Source of the DNA: Planctomycetaceae bacterium
Lineage (GTDB): Bacteria; Planctomycetota; Planctomycetia; Planctomycetales; Planctomycetaceae
Length of the DNA stretch: 40,164 nt
Assembly (NCBI GenBank): GCA_021732845.1
Contig: JAKFUF010000058.1
Span: forward strand, 1 to 40,164
Direction: 5' to 3'
The notes under the pieces were generated by a model, which saw nothing but the letters and a program-made list of their open reading frames with translations, did no database searches and was not told the origin of the DNA. A program made the translations under genes and the position numbers. Below, in pieces: positions 14,912-23,884 of this stretch. The number at the start of each line of letters is the position of its first letter. The stretch's first letter is position 1.

Positions 14912-17575
14912 TCAGTTGCCAACCATCTCATTGGTGATCACGAGAGAGGCCGCACCATCGTTGGTGGCCTTCGCCGCAACACTGGTGACTTTCTGGCGAT
15001 CGGTCCGGCTCACTTTGGCCGTGGAACTCCCTGAAGTGACGATTGACTTGGTCTCACCCTGCCGCAGCGTGACGATCACTCCGCCAACATCCACGGTCAC
15101 CACATAGCGGCTCGCGTTCTTGATGGTGACGGCTTTGCCCTTTGTGGTGCCTTCGGGGAGGCCATCAGGATTGTTGGGGTCGACCTTAGATCCCTTGGCA
15201 TTCCCCTTGTCCTCTGCTCCCCCAGGACTGTTGGGGAGCTTCGGAATCTCGACATCATCACCTTTTCCCTTGTCGCCCTTCGCGGAGTCCCCAGCTTTGG
15301 CGGCATCGCCCGCCTTGGCGGCATCCCCAGCCTTAGTGGCATCGCCAGGCATGCCTGCTGCATTTCCTGCCGGCGCAGAATCGCCTGCCTTGGTGATGTC
15401 ACCGGGCATCCCCGCAGGTTTGCCAGCAGGAGCTGCGTCACCTGCCTTGGCAGCATCGCCTGTCAAGGCACCGCCGCCCGGCATGCCGGCGGCATTCGCA
15501 GCGCCCGCCGTGGCACCTGCGGTCGCACCACCTGGCATGGCCATCGGGTCACCCGCCGGGGCACTATTTCCCGACTTCGCCGCATCGGCTGCCAAGGCAC
15601 CGCCGCCGGGCATCCCGGCTGCATTCGTGGCCGTGGAGGTGTTGCCTGGTGCAGTGGCTCCAGGCATTCCTGCCGGCGCGGTTGCGCTGTTGGGGTTCAC
15701 TGGTCCAACTGGCACTGGCATCCCGCCTGCAGCACTGTTCGGATTGACCGGTCCCACAGGCATCCCTGCGGGAGTCGCTGCACCATTGGGGTTGACTGGT
15801 CCGACTGGAGCTGGAGTCCCGCCTGCGGCACTATTCGGGTTGACTGGGCCGACTGGCATCCCGGCTGGTGTTGCGGCTCCATTCGGATTCACTGGCCCGA
15901 CAGGAGTCCCTGCGGGAGCATTTGCACCATTCGGATTGACTGGTCCGACGCCCATCCCAGCAGGGGCGGTCGCACTGGTGGGATTGACAGGAGCGACTCC
16001 ACCAGGCATGCCTGCTGGCGCGGTGGCACTGGTGGGAGTCACAGGGGCAGCACCACCCGGCATCCCCGCTGGAGCGGTCGCACTTGTCGGATTCACAGGG
16101 GCCACGCCGCCGGGCATCCCCGTTGGAGCGGTCGCGCTCGTTGGTGCCACGGGACCAGCTCCACCAGGCATTCCGGCTGGAGCAGAGGCTCCGATCGGAC
16201 CCGCAGGTGCGGTAGGCACCCCTCCGCCAGGCATGCCAGCTGGTGCCGAGGCCCCGCCGACAGGGGCTGTTGGCGCTGGCGCGCCTGCCGCAGGACCAGT
16301 TGGGGCGGAGACTCCACCACCGGTCGGAGCCGTTGGTGCTGGCGCACCTGCCGCAGGGCCAGTTGGCGCGGAGACTCCACCACCGGTTGGAGCCGTTGGC
16401 GCTGGCGCGCCTGCCGCAGGACCAGTTGGCGCGGAGACTCCGCCACCGGTCGGAGCCGTTGGCGCTGGCGCGCCTGCCGCAGGACCAGTTGGCGCGGAGA
16501 CTCCACCACCGGTCGGAGCCGTTGGCGCTGGCGCGCCTGCCGCAGGACCAGTTGGCGCGGAGACTCCACCACCGGTCGGAGCCGTTGGCGCTGGCGCGCC
16601 TGCCGCAGGACCAGTTGGCGCGGCGATGCCACCACCTGTCGGAGCCGTTGGGGCTGGTGCGCCTGCCGCAGGACCAGTTGGCGCGGCGATGCCACCACCT
16701 GTCGGAGCCGTTGGCGCTGGCGCGCCTGCCGCAGGGCCAGTTGGCGCGGCGATGCCACCACCTGTCGGAGCCGTTGGCGCTGGCGCGCCTGCCACTGGAC
16801 CTGCCGGTGCCGCGATCCCGCCGCCCGTGGGAGCCGTGGGTGGATTGCCCGCAGACGGCGCGGGAGTAGCAGCAGAAGAACCTGAGGGTGTGCCGCCATT
16901 TCCACCAGATGGACTCGCTGGGGCGGCAGTACCTGTCGAACCGCCGCCTGAAGTAAAGCCCGTTGGACCCGCAGCAACGGGTGCATTTCCCTGGCCGTTC
17001 TTTCGGCCTTGGCCGCGTCCGAGATCAGAGCGATTCGGGGCTTTGGGTTCGGCGGGACGTCCATTTTTCCCGGTTTGGCCGACGGGAGTTTCGCCGGTGG
17101 CTCCAACGGGGACAGTGCCAGCCGAAGGTGCCGGCGTGCTGCCAGCTGACGGAGCAGGTTTGGCACCCGTCGAACTTCCACCGCTGCCAGCGGCGGATGC
17201 AAGCTGTGTTTCAGGAGCGGTTCCTCCCCCCCCTGCCAGTGCGCGTCCGGTCGATGACGAACCCCTCTTCCGTGTTTTGGGGATCGTAGTGGTTCGTGGT
17301 TTAGACTCTTTGTCCGCTGAGTCGGTCGCCGCGGTCAATATGCGCGTCCGCTTGACCGGAGCATCACCTTTGAGGGATGCGACATGCTTGCCGCGGGCGG
17401 CCATCGCGGCCAGCCAGTCGCTCTGGAATTGTTCCCAATGTGTTTGGACCGTGGTGACCCGCTGGTCCCAAACCAATGCCGAATCTTTTGACGGGGCTGC
17501 GTTGGCGGACAAAACCCACCCACCCGCCGCCCACAGCCCGAGGACCAATGCCATTCGACGCGATGTGGCGACCAT
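14912..17575 (-). CDS. Secreted Gly/Pro/Ala/Thr-rich repeat protein
   Basis: The product has 887 residues. A signal peptide (MALVLGLWAAGGWVLSANA) is followed by a short helical segment (VTTVQTHWEQFQSDWLAAMA) and a long low-complexity region. That region contains nine copies of a 21-residue unit (GGGVSAPTGPAAGAPAPTAP), then units of SATAPAGMPGG/PVGPVNPNGA type, then DAAKAGDSAPAGNAAGMPG units. The last about 75 residues (KAVTIKNASRYVVTVDVGGV to the end) look like a small globular beta domain. The repeats give an extended, collagen-like composition but not strict Gly-x-y periodicity. It may be a cell-surface or matrix protein. The ATG has GGAG upstream. The opposite strand is also open over most of its length because of composition. 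Confidence 0.8.
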   Translation of the reverse strand: MVATSRRMALVLGLWAAGGWVLSANAAPSKDSALVWDQRVTTVQTHWEQFQSDWLAAMAARGKHVASLKGDAPVKRTRILTAATDSADKESKPRTTTIPKTRKRGSSSTGRALAGGGGTAPETQLASAAGSGGSSTGAKPAPSAGSTPAPSAGTVPVGATGETPVGQTGKNGRPAEPKAPNRSDLGRGQGRKNGQGNAPVAAGPTGFTSGGGSTGTAAPASPSGGNGGTPSGSSAATPAPSAGNPPTAPTGGGIAAPAGPVAGAPAPTAPTGGGIAAPTGPAAGAPAPTAPTGGGIAAPTGPAAGAPAPTAPTGGGIAAPTGPAAGAPAPTAPTGGGVSAPTGPAAGAPAPTAPTGGGVSAPTGPAAGAPAPTAPTGGGVSAPTGPAAGAPAPTAPTGGGVSAPTGPAAGAPAPTAPTGGGVSAPTGPAAGAPAPTAPVGGASAPAGMPGGGVPTAPAGPIGASAPAGMPGGAGPVAPTSATAPTGMPGGVAPVNPTSATAPAGMPGGAAPVTPTSATAPAGMPGGVAPVNPTSATAPAGMGVGPVNPNGANAPAGTPVGPVNPNGAATPAGMPVGPVNPNSAAGGTPAPVGPVNPNGAATPAGMPVGPVNPNSAAGGMPVPVGPVNPNSATAPAGMPGATAPGNTSTATNAAGMPGGGALAADAAKSGNSAPAGDPMAMPGGATAGATAGAANAAGMPGGGALTGDAAKAGDAAPAGKPAGMPGDITKAGDSAPAGNAAGMPGDATKAGDAAKAGDAAKAGDSAKGDKGKGDDVEIPKLPNSPGGAEDKGNAKGSKVDPNNPDGLPEGTTKGKAVTIKNASRYVVTVDVGGVIVTLRQGETKSIVTSGSSTAKVSRTDRQKVTSVAAKATNDGAASLVITNEMVGN
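16260..16827. repeat. 63-bp tandem repeat array, nine copies
   Basis: The coding repeats of the secreted protein are also near-identical at DNA level: nine 63-bp units, the last five sharing GTTGGCGCGGAGACTCC and the next three GTTGGCGCGGCGATGCC. High similarity between neighbouring units implies recent expansion by slippage or unequal recombination. Confidence 0.85.
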
Positions 17576-17597
17576 CGGAAAAACTCCAAAAAAGTGA

Positions 17598-17900
17598 CGC
17601 AGTCAGTCGACCATTGGCAGAATCGTACACCGGCACTGTTTGAATCGCAATTGGAAAATCAATTTTGTCTTATGTTCACGGCCGCCAGTTCATAAACAAC
17701 ATAAGCGTCATGACACCAATTTGTTGCGGCGACATAAATCCGTTGCGTTCAATGGGGAATCGAGCGTTTTCCCGGCATTTCGGCAACACGGCTTTTTGTG
17801 GAATGTTGCAAAAAAACATCGCGCCGAATGCTCTTGATAAGAGTATCGAGCGCGATCGCGCGGTGGGTGAAGACGATTCGGGCACTTGCCTCAACTTGAA
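17598..17900. other. Intergenic gap between the repeat protein and aceF
   Basis: No gene is seen. The half next to aceF contains its terminator (17810-17856). The rest, AT-richer, should hold the promoter of the 14912-17575 gene, but I cannot pick a convincing one. Confidence 0.5.
17810..17856 (-). terminator. Rho-independent terminator after aceF
   Basis: On the minus strand ATCGCGC and GCGCGAT (17850-17856 and 17818-17824) enclose an inner CTCTT-ATC-AAGAG hairpin, followed by G and seven T (17810-17816). It lies about 45 bases after the aceF stop. Confidence 0.75.
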
Positions 17901-19544
17901 TCAGACTTCACTCAACAATTTGAAGGGGTCGGCCAGCAGGCTGGCGAGTTTCACGATGAACCGTGCGGCATCGGCCCCGTTCACCACACGGTGATCGTAG
18001 GACAAAGAGAGTGGCATCATCAGCCGAATTTCAGGCCTGCCATCAATCAAAACATACTGTTGCACCGCCCGTGACATCCCCAAGATCGCCACTTCGGGAT
18101 AGTTCACAATCGGCGTGAAGAAACTGCCGCCGATGCCGCCCAGATTGGTGATGGTGAACGTGCCGCCCTGCATGTCGCCCGGTGCCAGCTTCCGCGCCCG
18201 GGCCTTCACGGACAAGTCCGTCAATCCTGCCGCGAGTTCGACCACCGTTTGCTTGTCGGCATCCTTGATCACCGGAACCAGCAGGCCCTGCTCGGTGTCG
18301 ACCGCCACGCCAATGTTGTAGTACTTCTTGTGGATGATCTCGTTGGTGGCGCTGTCAAAACTGGCGTTGAAGTTGGGGAACGCCTTAAGCACGGTGACGA
18401 TCGCCTTCACCGCCAAAACTGTCATCGTGACCTTCGGAGCGCTTTCATTTCGAGAACCGAATCGTTTGCGTCCCGCTTCAAGTTCGGTGATGTCCACCAT
18501 CTCGTGCTGCGTCACATGTGGCACAACCTGCCACGAGAGACTGAGATTCACGGCCGACATTTTTCCGATTTTGTTCAGCGGCAGCCGCTCAATCGGCCCG
18601 TATTGCGAGAAGTCCGGCAGAGGTGGAATGACAGGACCGCCGCCAGTCGCGGGCGCGGAGAGCCGCTGCTTGACGTAGCCCTGGACGTCTTCCTGGGTGA
18701 TCCGGCCATTCGGGCCGCTGCCTTTGACCTGAAACAGGTCGACGCCCAATTCCCGCGCGAGCCGCCGCGTGGCTGGACCGGCGGGTGCCGGCAGCTTGGC
18801 TTCGCCGTTGCTGCCCGCCTTCTGCGCACTCACTTCGTGACGCGGCATCGTCGCGGTCGCCGTGGCTGCCTTGGGGGCGGGGGCCGGTTGCGTTGCCGCT
18901 GGTTGAGAGGCTCGCGGAGGAGCTTTTTCGGGAGCACCACCAGTGCTTGAGCCACCGGCGGTCAGCAGTTCCAGCAGTGGCTGGCCGACCTTCACCGTCT
19001 CGCCTTGTTTCACCAGAACTTTGGTGACCTTGCCGGCATGCGGGCAGGGCAGGTCGAACACCGCCTTGTCAGTCTCGATTTCCATGACTACCTGGCCGGC
19101 GGTGACTTCGTCACCCTCTTTCACGGCCACATTACCGACGTCGGCCTTGTCAACGTTTTCGCCGACGGCGGGAAGCTTGAACTCGACAGACCCGCCGCCG
19201 CCCGACGATTTGGCAGCTTCAGGTTTGGCGGCGGATTTCTCCGCCACCGGCTTCTCTGCCGCGGCAGGTGCTTGGGGTGCGGCCGCGGGCTTCGCGGACG
19301 GGGCGGCCGCGGATTCAATGGCCAGCAGGGCCTGTCCGATTTTGACGGTCTCGCCCTGCTTGACGAGAACCTTGGCCACGCGACCGGCGACGGTGCAGGG
19401 CAAATCGAACACCGCCTTGTCGGTTTCGATTTCCATCACCACCTGGCCGGCCGTGATCTCGTCGCCTTCCTTGACGAGGATGTTGCCAATGTCGGCCTTC
19501 TCCACATTTTCGCCGACTTCCGGCAGCTTGAACTCTGTGGCCAT
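17901..19544 (-). CDS. aceF: Dihydrolipoamide acetyltransferase (E2) of pyruvate dehydrogenase
   Basis: The 547-residue product has two lipoyl domains with the lipoylated lysine in ETDKAVFDLP at K43 and K160, linked by Ala/Pro-rich hinges. A peripheral-subunit-binding domain follows (PATRRLARELGVDLFQVKGS, about 260-295), then the catalytic acetyltransferase domain (about 320-547). The active-site motif is DHRVVNGADAARF; many E2s have Asp where this has Asn, and Azotobacter E2p also has Asn here, so activity is expected. E2 transfers the acetyl group from E1 to CoA. It forms a set with the homodimeric-type aceE upstream on the same strand, separated by two small inserted genes. The E3 gene is not in the window. 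Confidence 0.95.
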   Translation of the reverse strand: MATEFKLPEVGENVEKADIGNILVKEGDEITAGQVVMEIETDKAVFDLPCTVAGRVAKVLVKQGETVKIGQALLAIESAAAPSAKPAAAPQAPAAAEKPVAEKSAAKPEAAKSSGGGGSVEFKLPAVGENVDKADVGNVAVKEGDEVTAGQVVMEIETDKAVFDLPCPHAGKVTKVLVKQGETVKVGQPLLELLTAGGSSTGGAPEKAPPRASQPAATQPAPAPKAATATATMPRHEVSAQKAGSNGEAKLPAPAGPATRRLARELGVDLFQVKGSGPNGRITQEDVQGYVKQRLSAPATGGGPVIPPLPDFSQYGPIERLPLNKIGKMSAVNLSLSWQVVPHVTQHEMVDITELEAGRKRFGSRNESAPKVTMTVLAVKAIVTVLKAFPNFNASFDSATNEIIHKKYYNIGVAVDTEQGLLVPVIKDADKQTVVELAAGLTDLSVKARARKLAPGDMQGGTFTITNLGGIGGSFFTPIVNYPEVAILGMSRAVQQYVLIDGRPEIRLMMPLSLSYDHRVVNGADAARFIVKLASLLADPFKLLSEV

Positions 19545-19614
19545 GATGTTTCACGCGGTTGTAAGGTGTGATAGGTCTCGCGACGCTTGAACCTGCCGAT
19601 CTCATCCGCAACTG

Positions 19615-20049
19615 TCAACGCCCGGTTCGCATTTTGAGGTGGCTGCGAAAAACGCTGATCAGGTTCTGCTTCAAGAGTTCATCCTGATCGCAAGCGTCGG
19701 AAAAGTGTTGTAGATGTCGAACAGCTTTTTTTGCGAGTGTGATTGATGCTTCTGCGAAGTTGATTCGTTCCACGGACAGGTCGGGTAGCCGGTAATCCGC
19801 CGCAATGCGACGCGACTGAAGATCATTCAGGTCTTTCGCAGCAGCCGAGGCATGGTCATTTTTGGAGAGCAGCAAACACTCTCGTGCGATTGCATGATTA
19901 TTCTTGGGAAGCACAATCTGAAGACGACCGAAGACCTCAATCGCGCGATGGTAGGCACCGTAATATGCCCGGCTGGTGGCGCTGCGCACACCCGCCGGCC
20001 CCATGACTGTGATCCTCTCTGCAAATTCGATGAATTCCGCCGCAGTCAT
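19615..20049 (-). CDS. HEPN-domain-like protein
   Basis: The 144-residue helical protein carries SATSRAYYGAYHRAIEVFGR, the AYY-x-AYH type helix of HEPN proteins, with Arg and His placed as in R-x6-H. Further helices include ASAAAKDLNDLQSRRIAADY and NFAEASITLAKKAVRHLQHF. HEPN proteins are often RNases in toxin-antitoxin or defence modules; catalytic activity here is an inference. It overlaps the previous gene by four bases (ATGA), so the two are translationally coupled. The pair sits between aceE and aceF, which normally adjoin. Confidence 0.7.
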   Translation of the reverse strand: MTAAEFIEFAERITVMGPAGVRSATSRAYYGAYHRAIEVFGRLQIVLPKNNHAIARECLLLSKNDHASAAAKDLNDLQSRRIAADYRLPDLSVERINFAEASITLAKKAVRHLQHFSDACDQDELLKQNLISVFRSHLKMRTGR

Positions 20050-20354
20050 TGAATTTCAGAAATATAGAGCCGCAGCTGCGCGAAGTACCGCGGTTCAAGT
20101 GCTCGGATGCGTTTGTGCCACAACTCCTGCCTCTGCAGTACCGCATCAATTGCACCGGTGGCTTTGACGTTCACCACAACAAACCTGTCGGTCGGTTCGT
20201 CGGGGTTAAAGTCAATTTCCAGTTTAGGCTCTCCCGGGAATAGTTCGCGGGTAACTTCAAGAACCGCCGACGGTGGATTGGAAGCCCACTGCCCCAGCTC
20301 GCGAAGTTCGAGGATTTCAATCTCATTTTGCAGTTGTCGCGCCGTCTTTTTCAT
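20046..20354 (-). CDS. Small protein coupled to the HEPN gene
   Basis: I chose ATG 20354 (MKKTARQLQNEIEI); the longer frame to 20462 has a basic, non-conserved-looking N-terminus. The 102-residue product has a helix, then alternating strand-like segments (AVLEVTRELFPGEPKLEIDF, DRFVVVNVKATG) and a C-terminal helix plus strand (QELWHKRIRALEPRYFAQLR). I do not recognise a named family. The four-base overlap with the HEPN-like gene and the absence of any link to pyruvate metabolism suggest a two-gene module, with this as candidate partner or antitoxin. Confidence 0.65.
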   Translation of the reverse strand: MKKTARQLQNEIEILELRELGQWASNPPSAVLEVTRELFPGEPKLEIDFNPDEPTDRFVVVNVKATGAIDAVLQRQELWHKRIRALEPRYFAQLRLYISEIQ

Positions 20355-20490
20355 GGCTCGTAGTCGCCATTGAGGCCGAACAGGATTTCGATGGGATTGA
20401 GGTGCCACCATGTGGCTCAAGTTTCGACGCTGAGGTCGTAAACCTTTGAACTTCAATCTCATGTCAGCATCCCATTGGCCATGAACAACT

Positions 20491-23169
20491 TTACGCCGAG
20501 ACCGGATCCCGCTGTTCCGTGTCGATGTTCAACGTCTTGACCGCCTGGGCCACGACGCTTTTGTCGAGCTTGCCGTCGCGGACGAGGGTGCTGATCGCGG
20601 CGAAGGCGACGTGTTCGGCGTCGACTTCGAAGTGCTTGCGGAGCGCCTCGCGGGATTCGCTGCGTCCGAAGCCGTCGGTGCCGAGGGTGGTGATCCGACG
20701 GGGCAGCCACTTGGCGATCTGCTCGGGCACCAGGTGCATGTATTCGCTGACCGCCACGATCGGCCCCCGAGTCTCGCCGAGCATCTGTTGGACGTAGCAG
20801 GTCTTGGGAGCCTGGTCGGGGTGCAGCAGGTTCCAGCGTTCGACCTCCAGTGCTTCGCGCCGCAGTTCCTTGTAGCTGGTCACGCTCCAGACATCGCTGG
20901 CGACGCCGAAGTGCTGTGCCAGCAAGTCCTGAGCCTTGAGCGCGGCCAGAATGGACGGCCCGCTGCCCAGCAGTTGCACCCGCGACTGGCTGCCTTCTAC
21001 TTCGCGGCTCTGATACTTGTACATCCCCTTCAGAATGCCGTCTTCCACGCCTTCAGGCATGGCCGGCATCTTATAATCCTCGTTGTACAGCGTGATATAG
21101 TAGAGAATCGATTCATTCTCGCCGTACATTCGCCGCAATCCATCCTGAATGATGATCGCCACTTCGTAGGCGAAGGCGGGGTCGTAGGCGACAACGTTGG
21201 GCACGGTGGAGGCCAGAAGCTGGCTGTGCCCGTCTTCGTGCTGCAGGCCTTCGCCATTCAATGTGGTCCGGCCAGCAGTTGCTCCCAGCAGGAACCCTTT
21301 GCACCGTGAGTCGCCCGCCAGCCAGATCTGGTCGCCCACCCGTTGGAAGCCGAACATCGAGTAGTAGATATAGAAGGGGATCATGTTGACCCCCAAGTTG
21401 GCATAGGCAGTGCCTGCGGCGACGAATGACGAAATGGCACCGGCTTCGTTGATCCCCTCCTCGAGGATCTGCCCGTCTTTTGCCTCCTTGTAATACGCCA
21501 GCACACCGGCATCCACCGGCTTGTAATTCTGCCCCGTGCTGGCGTAGATGCCATACTGGGAGAACATGGCCTCCATGCCAAAGGTGCGGGCCTCATCTGG
21601 AATGATGGGAACGATATGCTTGCCGATCGCCTTGTTCCGCAACAGCACCTGCAAAACTCGGCCATAGGAGCCTGTGGTTGACTCATCCCGCTCGCTGTTC
21701 AACACACTTTTGAAGACTTCCCGACTGGGAATTTCCATCGGCGGGGCTTCAGTTCGCCGCTGGGGCAGGTAGCCGCCGAGCGCTTCCCGCCGCTGCCGCA
21801 GGTACTGCAGTTCCGGCGAGTCTTCGGCGGGCTTGTAGAACGGGGCATTGGCGATTTCCTCATCGGAAATCGGGATGCCAAACCGCGAGCGGAACTCGCG
21901 CAATTCCTTCTCATTCAACTTCTTGTGTGAATGGGTGGCGTTGCGGCCTTCTCCCGCCTCGCCCATGCCATAGCCCTTGATGGTCTTCGCCAGGATGACC
22001 GAGGGGGTACCCTTGTTCTCCACGGCCGCCTTGTAGGCGGCATAGATCTTTTCGGGGTCATGGCCGCCGCGCTTCAGCTTCTGGATCTGCTCGTCGCTCA
22101 AATGTTCGACCAGCGCCAGGAGTTCGGGGTGCTTGCCAAAGAACTCTTCGCGGATAAACCCGCCCGACTCGACGATGTACCCCTGATAGGCACCGTCGAT
22201 CACCTCGCCCATCCGCCGCATCAGCAGGCCGGAGGTGTCGGCTTCCAGCAGCGGATCCCAGTCGCCACCCCAGATGACCTTCAGGACATTCCAGCCTGAA
22301 CCGCGGAAGCCAGCCTCCAGCTCTTGAATAATCTTGCCATTGCCGCGGACGGGACCATCCAGCCGCTGCAGGTTGCAGTTGATGACGAAGATCAGGTTGT
22401 CGAGTTTTTCCCGCGTGGCGAGATTGATCGCTCCGAGCGTCTCCGGTTCATCCACTTCACCGTCGCCGATAAAGCACCAGACCTTGATCTTCGACGTGTC
22501 CATGATCCCGCGATGTTCCAGGTAGCGCAGGAACCGCGCGTGATAAATGCTCATGATGGGTCCCAGACCCATCGACACCGTGGGAAACTGCCAGAAGTCT
22601 GGCATGAGCCACGGGTGCGGGTAGGACGACAGGCCGGGAACCGCCCTCAATTCGTGGCGGAAATTGCACAGGTTCTCTTCCGTCAGCCGCCCTTCAACGA
22701 AGGCCCGGGCGTACATCCCGGGCGAGGCATGGCCCTGGAAATACACCTGGTCACCCGGGTGGTCCGCCGAAGGCGCATGAAAGAAGTGGTTGAAGCCGAT
22801 CTCATACAGCGTGGCCGAGGAGGCATAGGTCGAAATATGTCCGCCGACATTGGCACTGCCGGGCCGGTTGTTGCGGACGACCATCGCCATCGCGTTCCAG
22901 CGGATGATGCTTTTGATCCGCCGCTCAATCTCACGGTTGCCCGGGAACCGTGGCTGCTCGCTCACCGGAATCGTGTTGATGTAGGGGGTGTTCGACGTGA
23001 ACGGCAGCTTGACACCGCGGCGGTAGGCCTGTTCCTGCAACATCACCAACAATTGCCGCAGACGTTCCGGACCTTCGCGATGCAGCACGTCATCGAGTGA
23101 CTGGAGCCACTCTTCGGCCTCGGCGACGTCTCCGTTCATCAGCGGATTATCGGTGATTTCTTTCAACAT
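20491..23169 (-). CDS. aceE: Pyruvate dehydrogenase E1 component, homodimeric type
   Basis: ATG 23169 gives 892 residues, close to E. coli AceE (887). The frame could be extended upstream by 16 residues without support. Diagnostic features are the N-terminal AEEWLQSLDDVL, NRPGSANVGGHISTYAS, the thiamine-diphosphate motif GDGEVDEPETLGAINLATRE ending in an Asn-rich strand (VINCNLQRLDGPV), AKTIKGYGMG, and the transketolase-like C-terminal half (PDEARTFGMEAMF, YYSMFGFQRVGDQIW). It decarboxylates pyruvate and reductively acetylates the E2 lipoyl groups. It is the first gene of the minus-strand series aceE, small gene, HEPN, aceF. Confidence 0.96.
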   Translation of the reverse strand: MLKEITDNPLMNGDVAEAEEWLQSLDDVLHREGPERLRQLLVMLQEQAYRRGVKLPFTSNTPYINTIPVSEQPRFPGNREIERRIKSIIRWNAMAMVVRNNRPGSANVGGHISTYASSATLYEIGFNHFFHAPSADHPGDQVYFQGHASPGMYARAFVEGRLTEENLCNFRHELRAVPGLSSYPHPWLMPDFWQFPTVSMGLGPIMSIYHARFLRYLEHRGIMDTSKIKVWCFIGDGEVDEPETLGAINLATREKLDNLIFVINCNLQRLDGPVRGNGKIIQELEAGFRGSGWNVLKVIWGGDWDPLLEADTSGLLMRRMGEVIDGAYQGYIVESGGFIREEFFGKHPELLALVEHLSDEQIQKLKRGGHDPEKIYAAYKAAVENKGTPSVILAKTIKGYGMGEAGEGRNATHSHKKLNEKELREFRSRFGIPISDEEIANAPFYKPAEDSPELQYLRQRREALGGYLPQRRTEAPPMEIPSREVFKSVLNSERDESTTGSYGRVLQVLLRNKAIGKHIVPIIPDEARTFGMEAMFSQYGIYASTGQNYKPVDAGVLAYYKEAKDGQILEEGINEAGAISSFVAAGTAYANLGVNMIPFYIYYSMFGFQRVGDQIWLAGDSRCKGFLLGATAGRTTLNGEGLQHEDGHSQLLASTVPNVVAYDPAFAYEVAIIIQDGLRRMYGENESILYYITLYNEDYKMPAMPEGVEDGILKGMYKYQSREVEGSQSRVQLLGSGPSILAALKAQDLLAQHFGVASDVWSVTSYKELRREALEVERWNLLHPDQAPKTCYVQQMLGETRGPIVAVSEYMHLVPEQIAKWLPRRITTLGTDGFGRSESREALRKHFEVDAEHVAFAAISTLVRDGKLDKSVVAQAVKTLNIDTEQRDPVSA

Positions 23170-23522
23170 GGCAGTTCCCGGGTGGGCTTCACAGCAAGCG
23201 GAAAAACGACGGTCCACGGCGAAAATCCGCCGCAGCCATCGGGTGCGAAGCTGTGATTATATGCGAATTTGGGAAGAGGGCGGAAGCTTGTTCGGCGTTT
23301 TCTTGAACCGAAGAATCCAGTCACTCCCGTCGATCCCCGAACGGGGCCAAATTCTTGCAAGATGTTTAGAAATGAGGAATTGCGGGCGGAGGCCGCACGC
23401 AACTTGTCGAATATCGGCAGAAAACCAACCCCGACGCGAGCAATTCTGACGCGTGGCTGTGTCAATGAGTGAAGCTGCCGGTCAAGTCTGTTGGTTTGGC
23501 AAGACGGGACGGTCAGAAATTG

Positions 23523-23635
23523 AACCACGAATTTTCGCGAATCTTACGAATCATCAACTGGCATGGCATCGCGTGTGATGGAATCCTTCTTGTTGTCATT
23601 CGCGATATTCGTCTTGTTCGCGAAGATTCGTGGTT
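23523..23635. repeat. Imperfect inverted repeat with CGAATTTTCGCGAA words
   Basis: AACCACGAATTTTCGCGAA (23523-23541) and TTCGCGAAGATTCGTGGTT (23617-23635) are reverse complements with a single mismatch over 19 bases. The interior carries further TTCGCGA/ATTCG words. It resembles the CACGAATT-type intergenic repeats seen scattered through some environmental bacterial genomes. Confidence 0.7.
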
Positions 23636-23874
23636 CCCCTTCTCGTTGACGACTTAACATTGCGTGATTCCGGGACACCAGTCGCGGGTCCACTCGCTGG
23701 CGCTCACTCCAGATCCGCTGGCGGTGATCGTGTTGGCCAGCAACACCTGCCCGGCGAGCCACGTGCGAACGTCAATTATGCCATTTGCATGCCGGTGCGG
23801 GCGTGGGCTTGCAGGCTGCCGCGTGTTCCATTACAGCATGGCTTCACCCACAAGATCACGATTTGCACCGTACA

Positions 23875-23881
23875 GGAGGTC
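23875..23881 (+). promoter_or_regulatory. Strong ribosome-binding site that fixes the phosphorylase start
   Basis: AGGAGGT ends three to four bases before the GTG at 23885. It is the best Shine-Dalgarno match near this gene and selects GTG over upstream in-frame starts. Confidence 0.75.
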
Positions 23882-23884
23882 GAC

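Larger units (their letters stand above)
23170..23884. other. Long divergent intergenic region between aceE and the PNP gene
   Basis: About 700 bases without a recognisable gene. It should contain divergent promoters for aceE (minus) and the phosphorylase (plus), but no clear -35/-10 pair stands out. It holds the imperfect inverted repeat at 23523-23635. A long frame leads in from 23630 to the phosphorylase gene but lacks family similarity upstream of 23885. Confidence 0.6.

Noticed and set aside
16260-16827. Regularly spaced repeats as a possible CRISPR array
   Set aside because: Units are contiguous 63-bp coding repeats without unique spacers, and no cas genes are present.
15120-17597. Long plus-strand frame of 825 codons opposite the repeat protein
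   Set aside because: It mirrors the Gly/Pro/Ala repeat composition. The minus strand has a signal peptide, ribosome site and terminator, so the antisense frame is a composition artefact.
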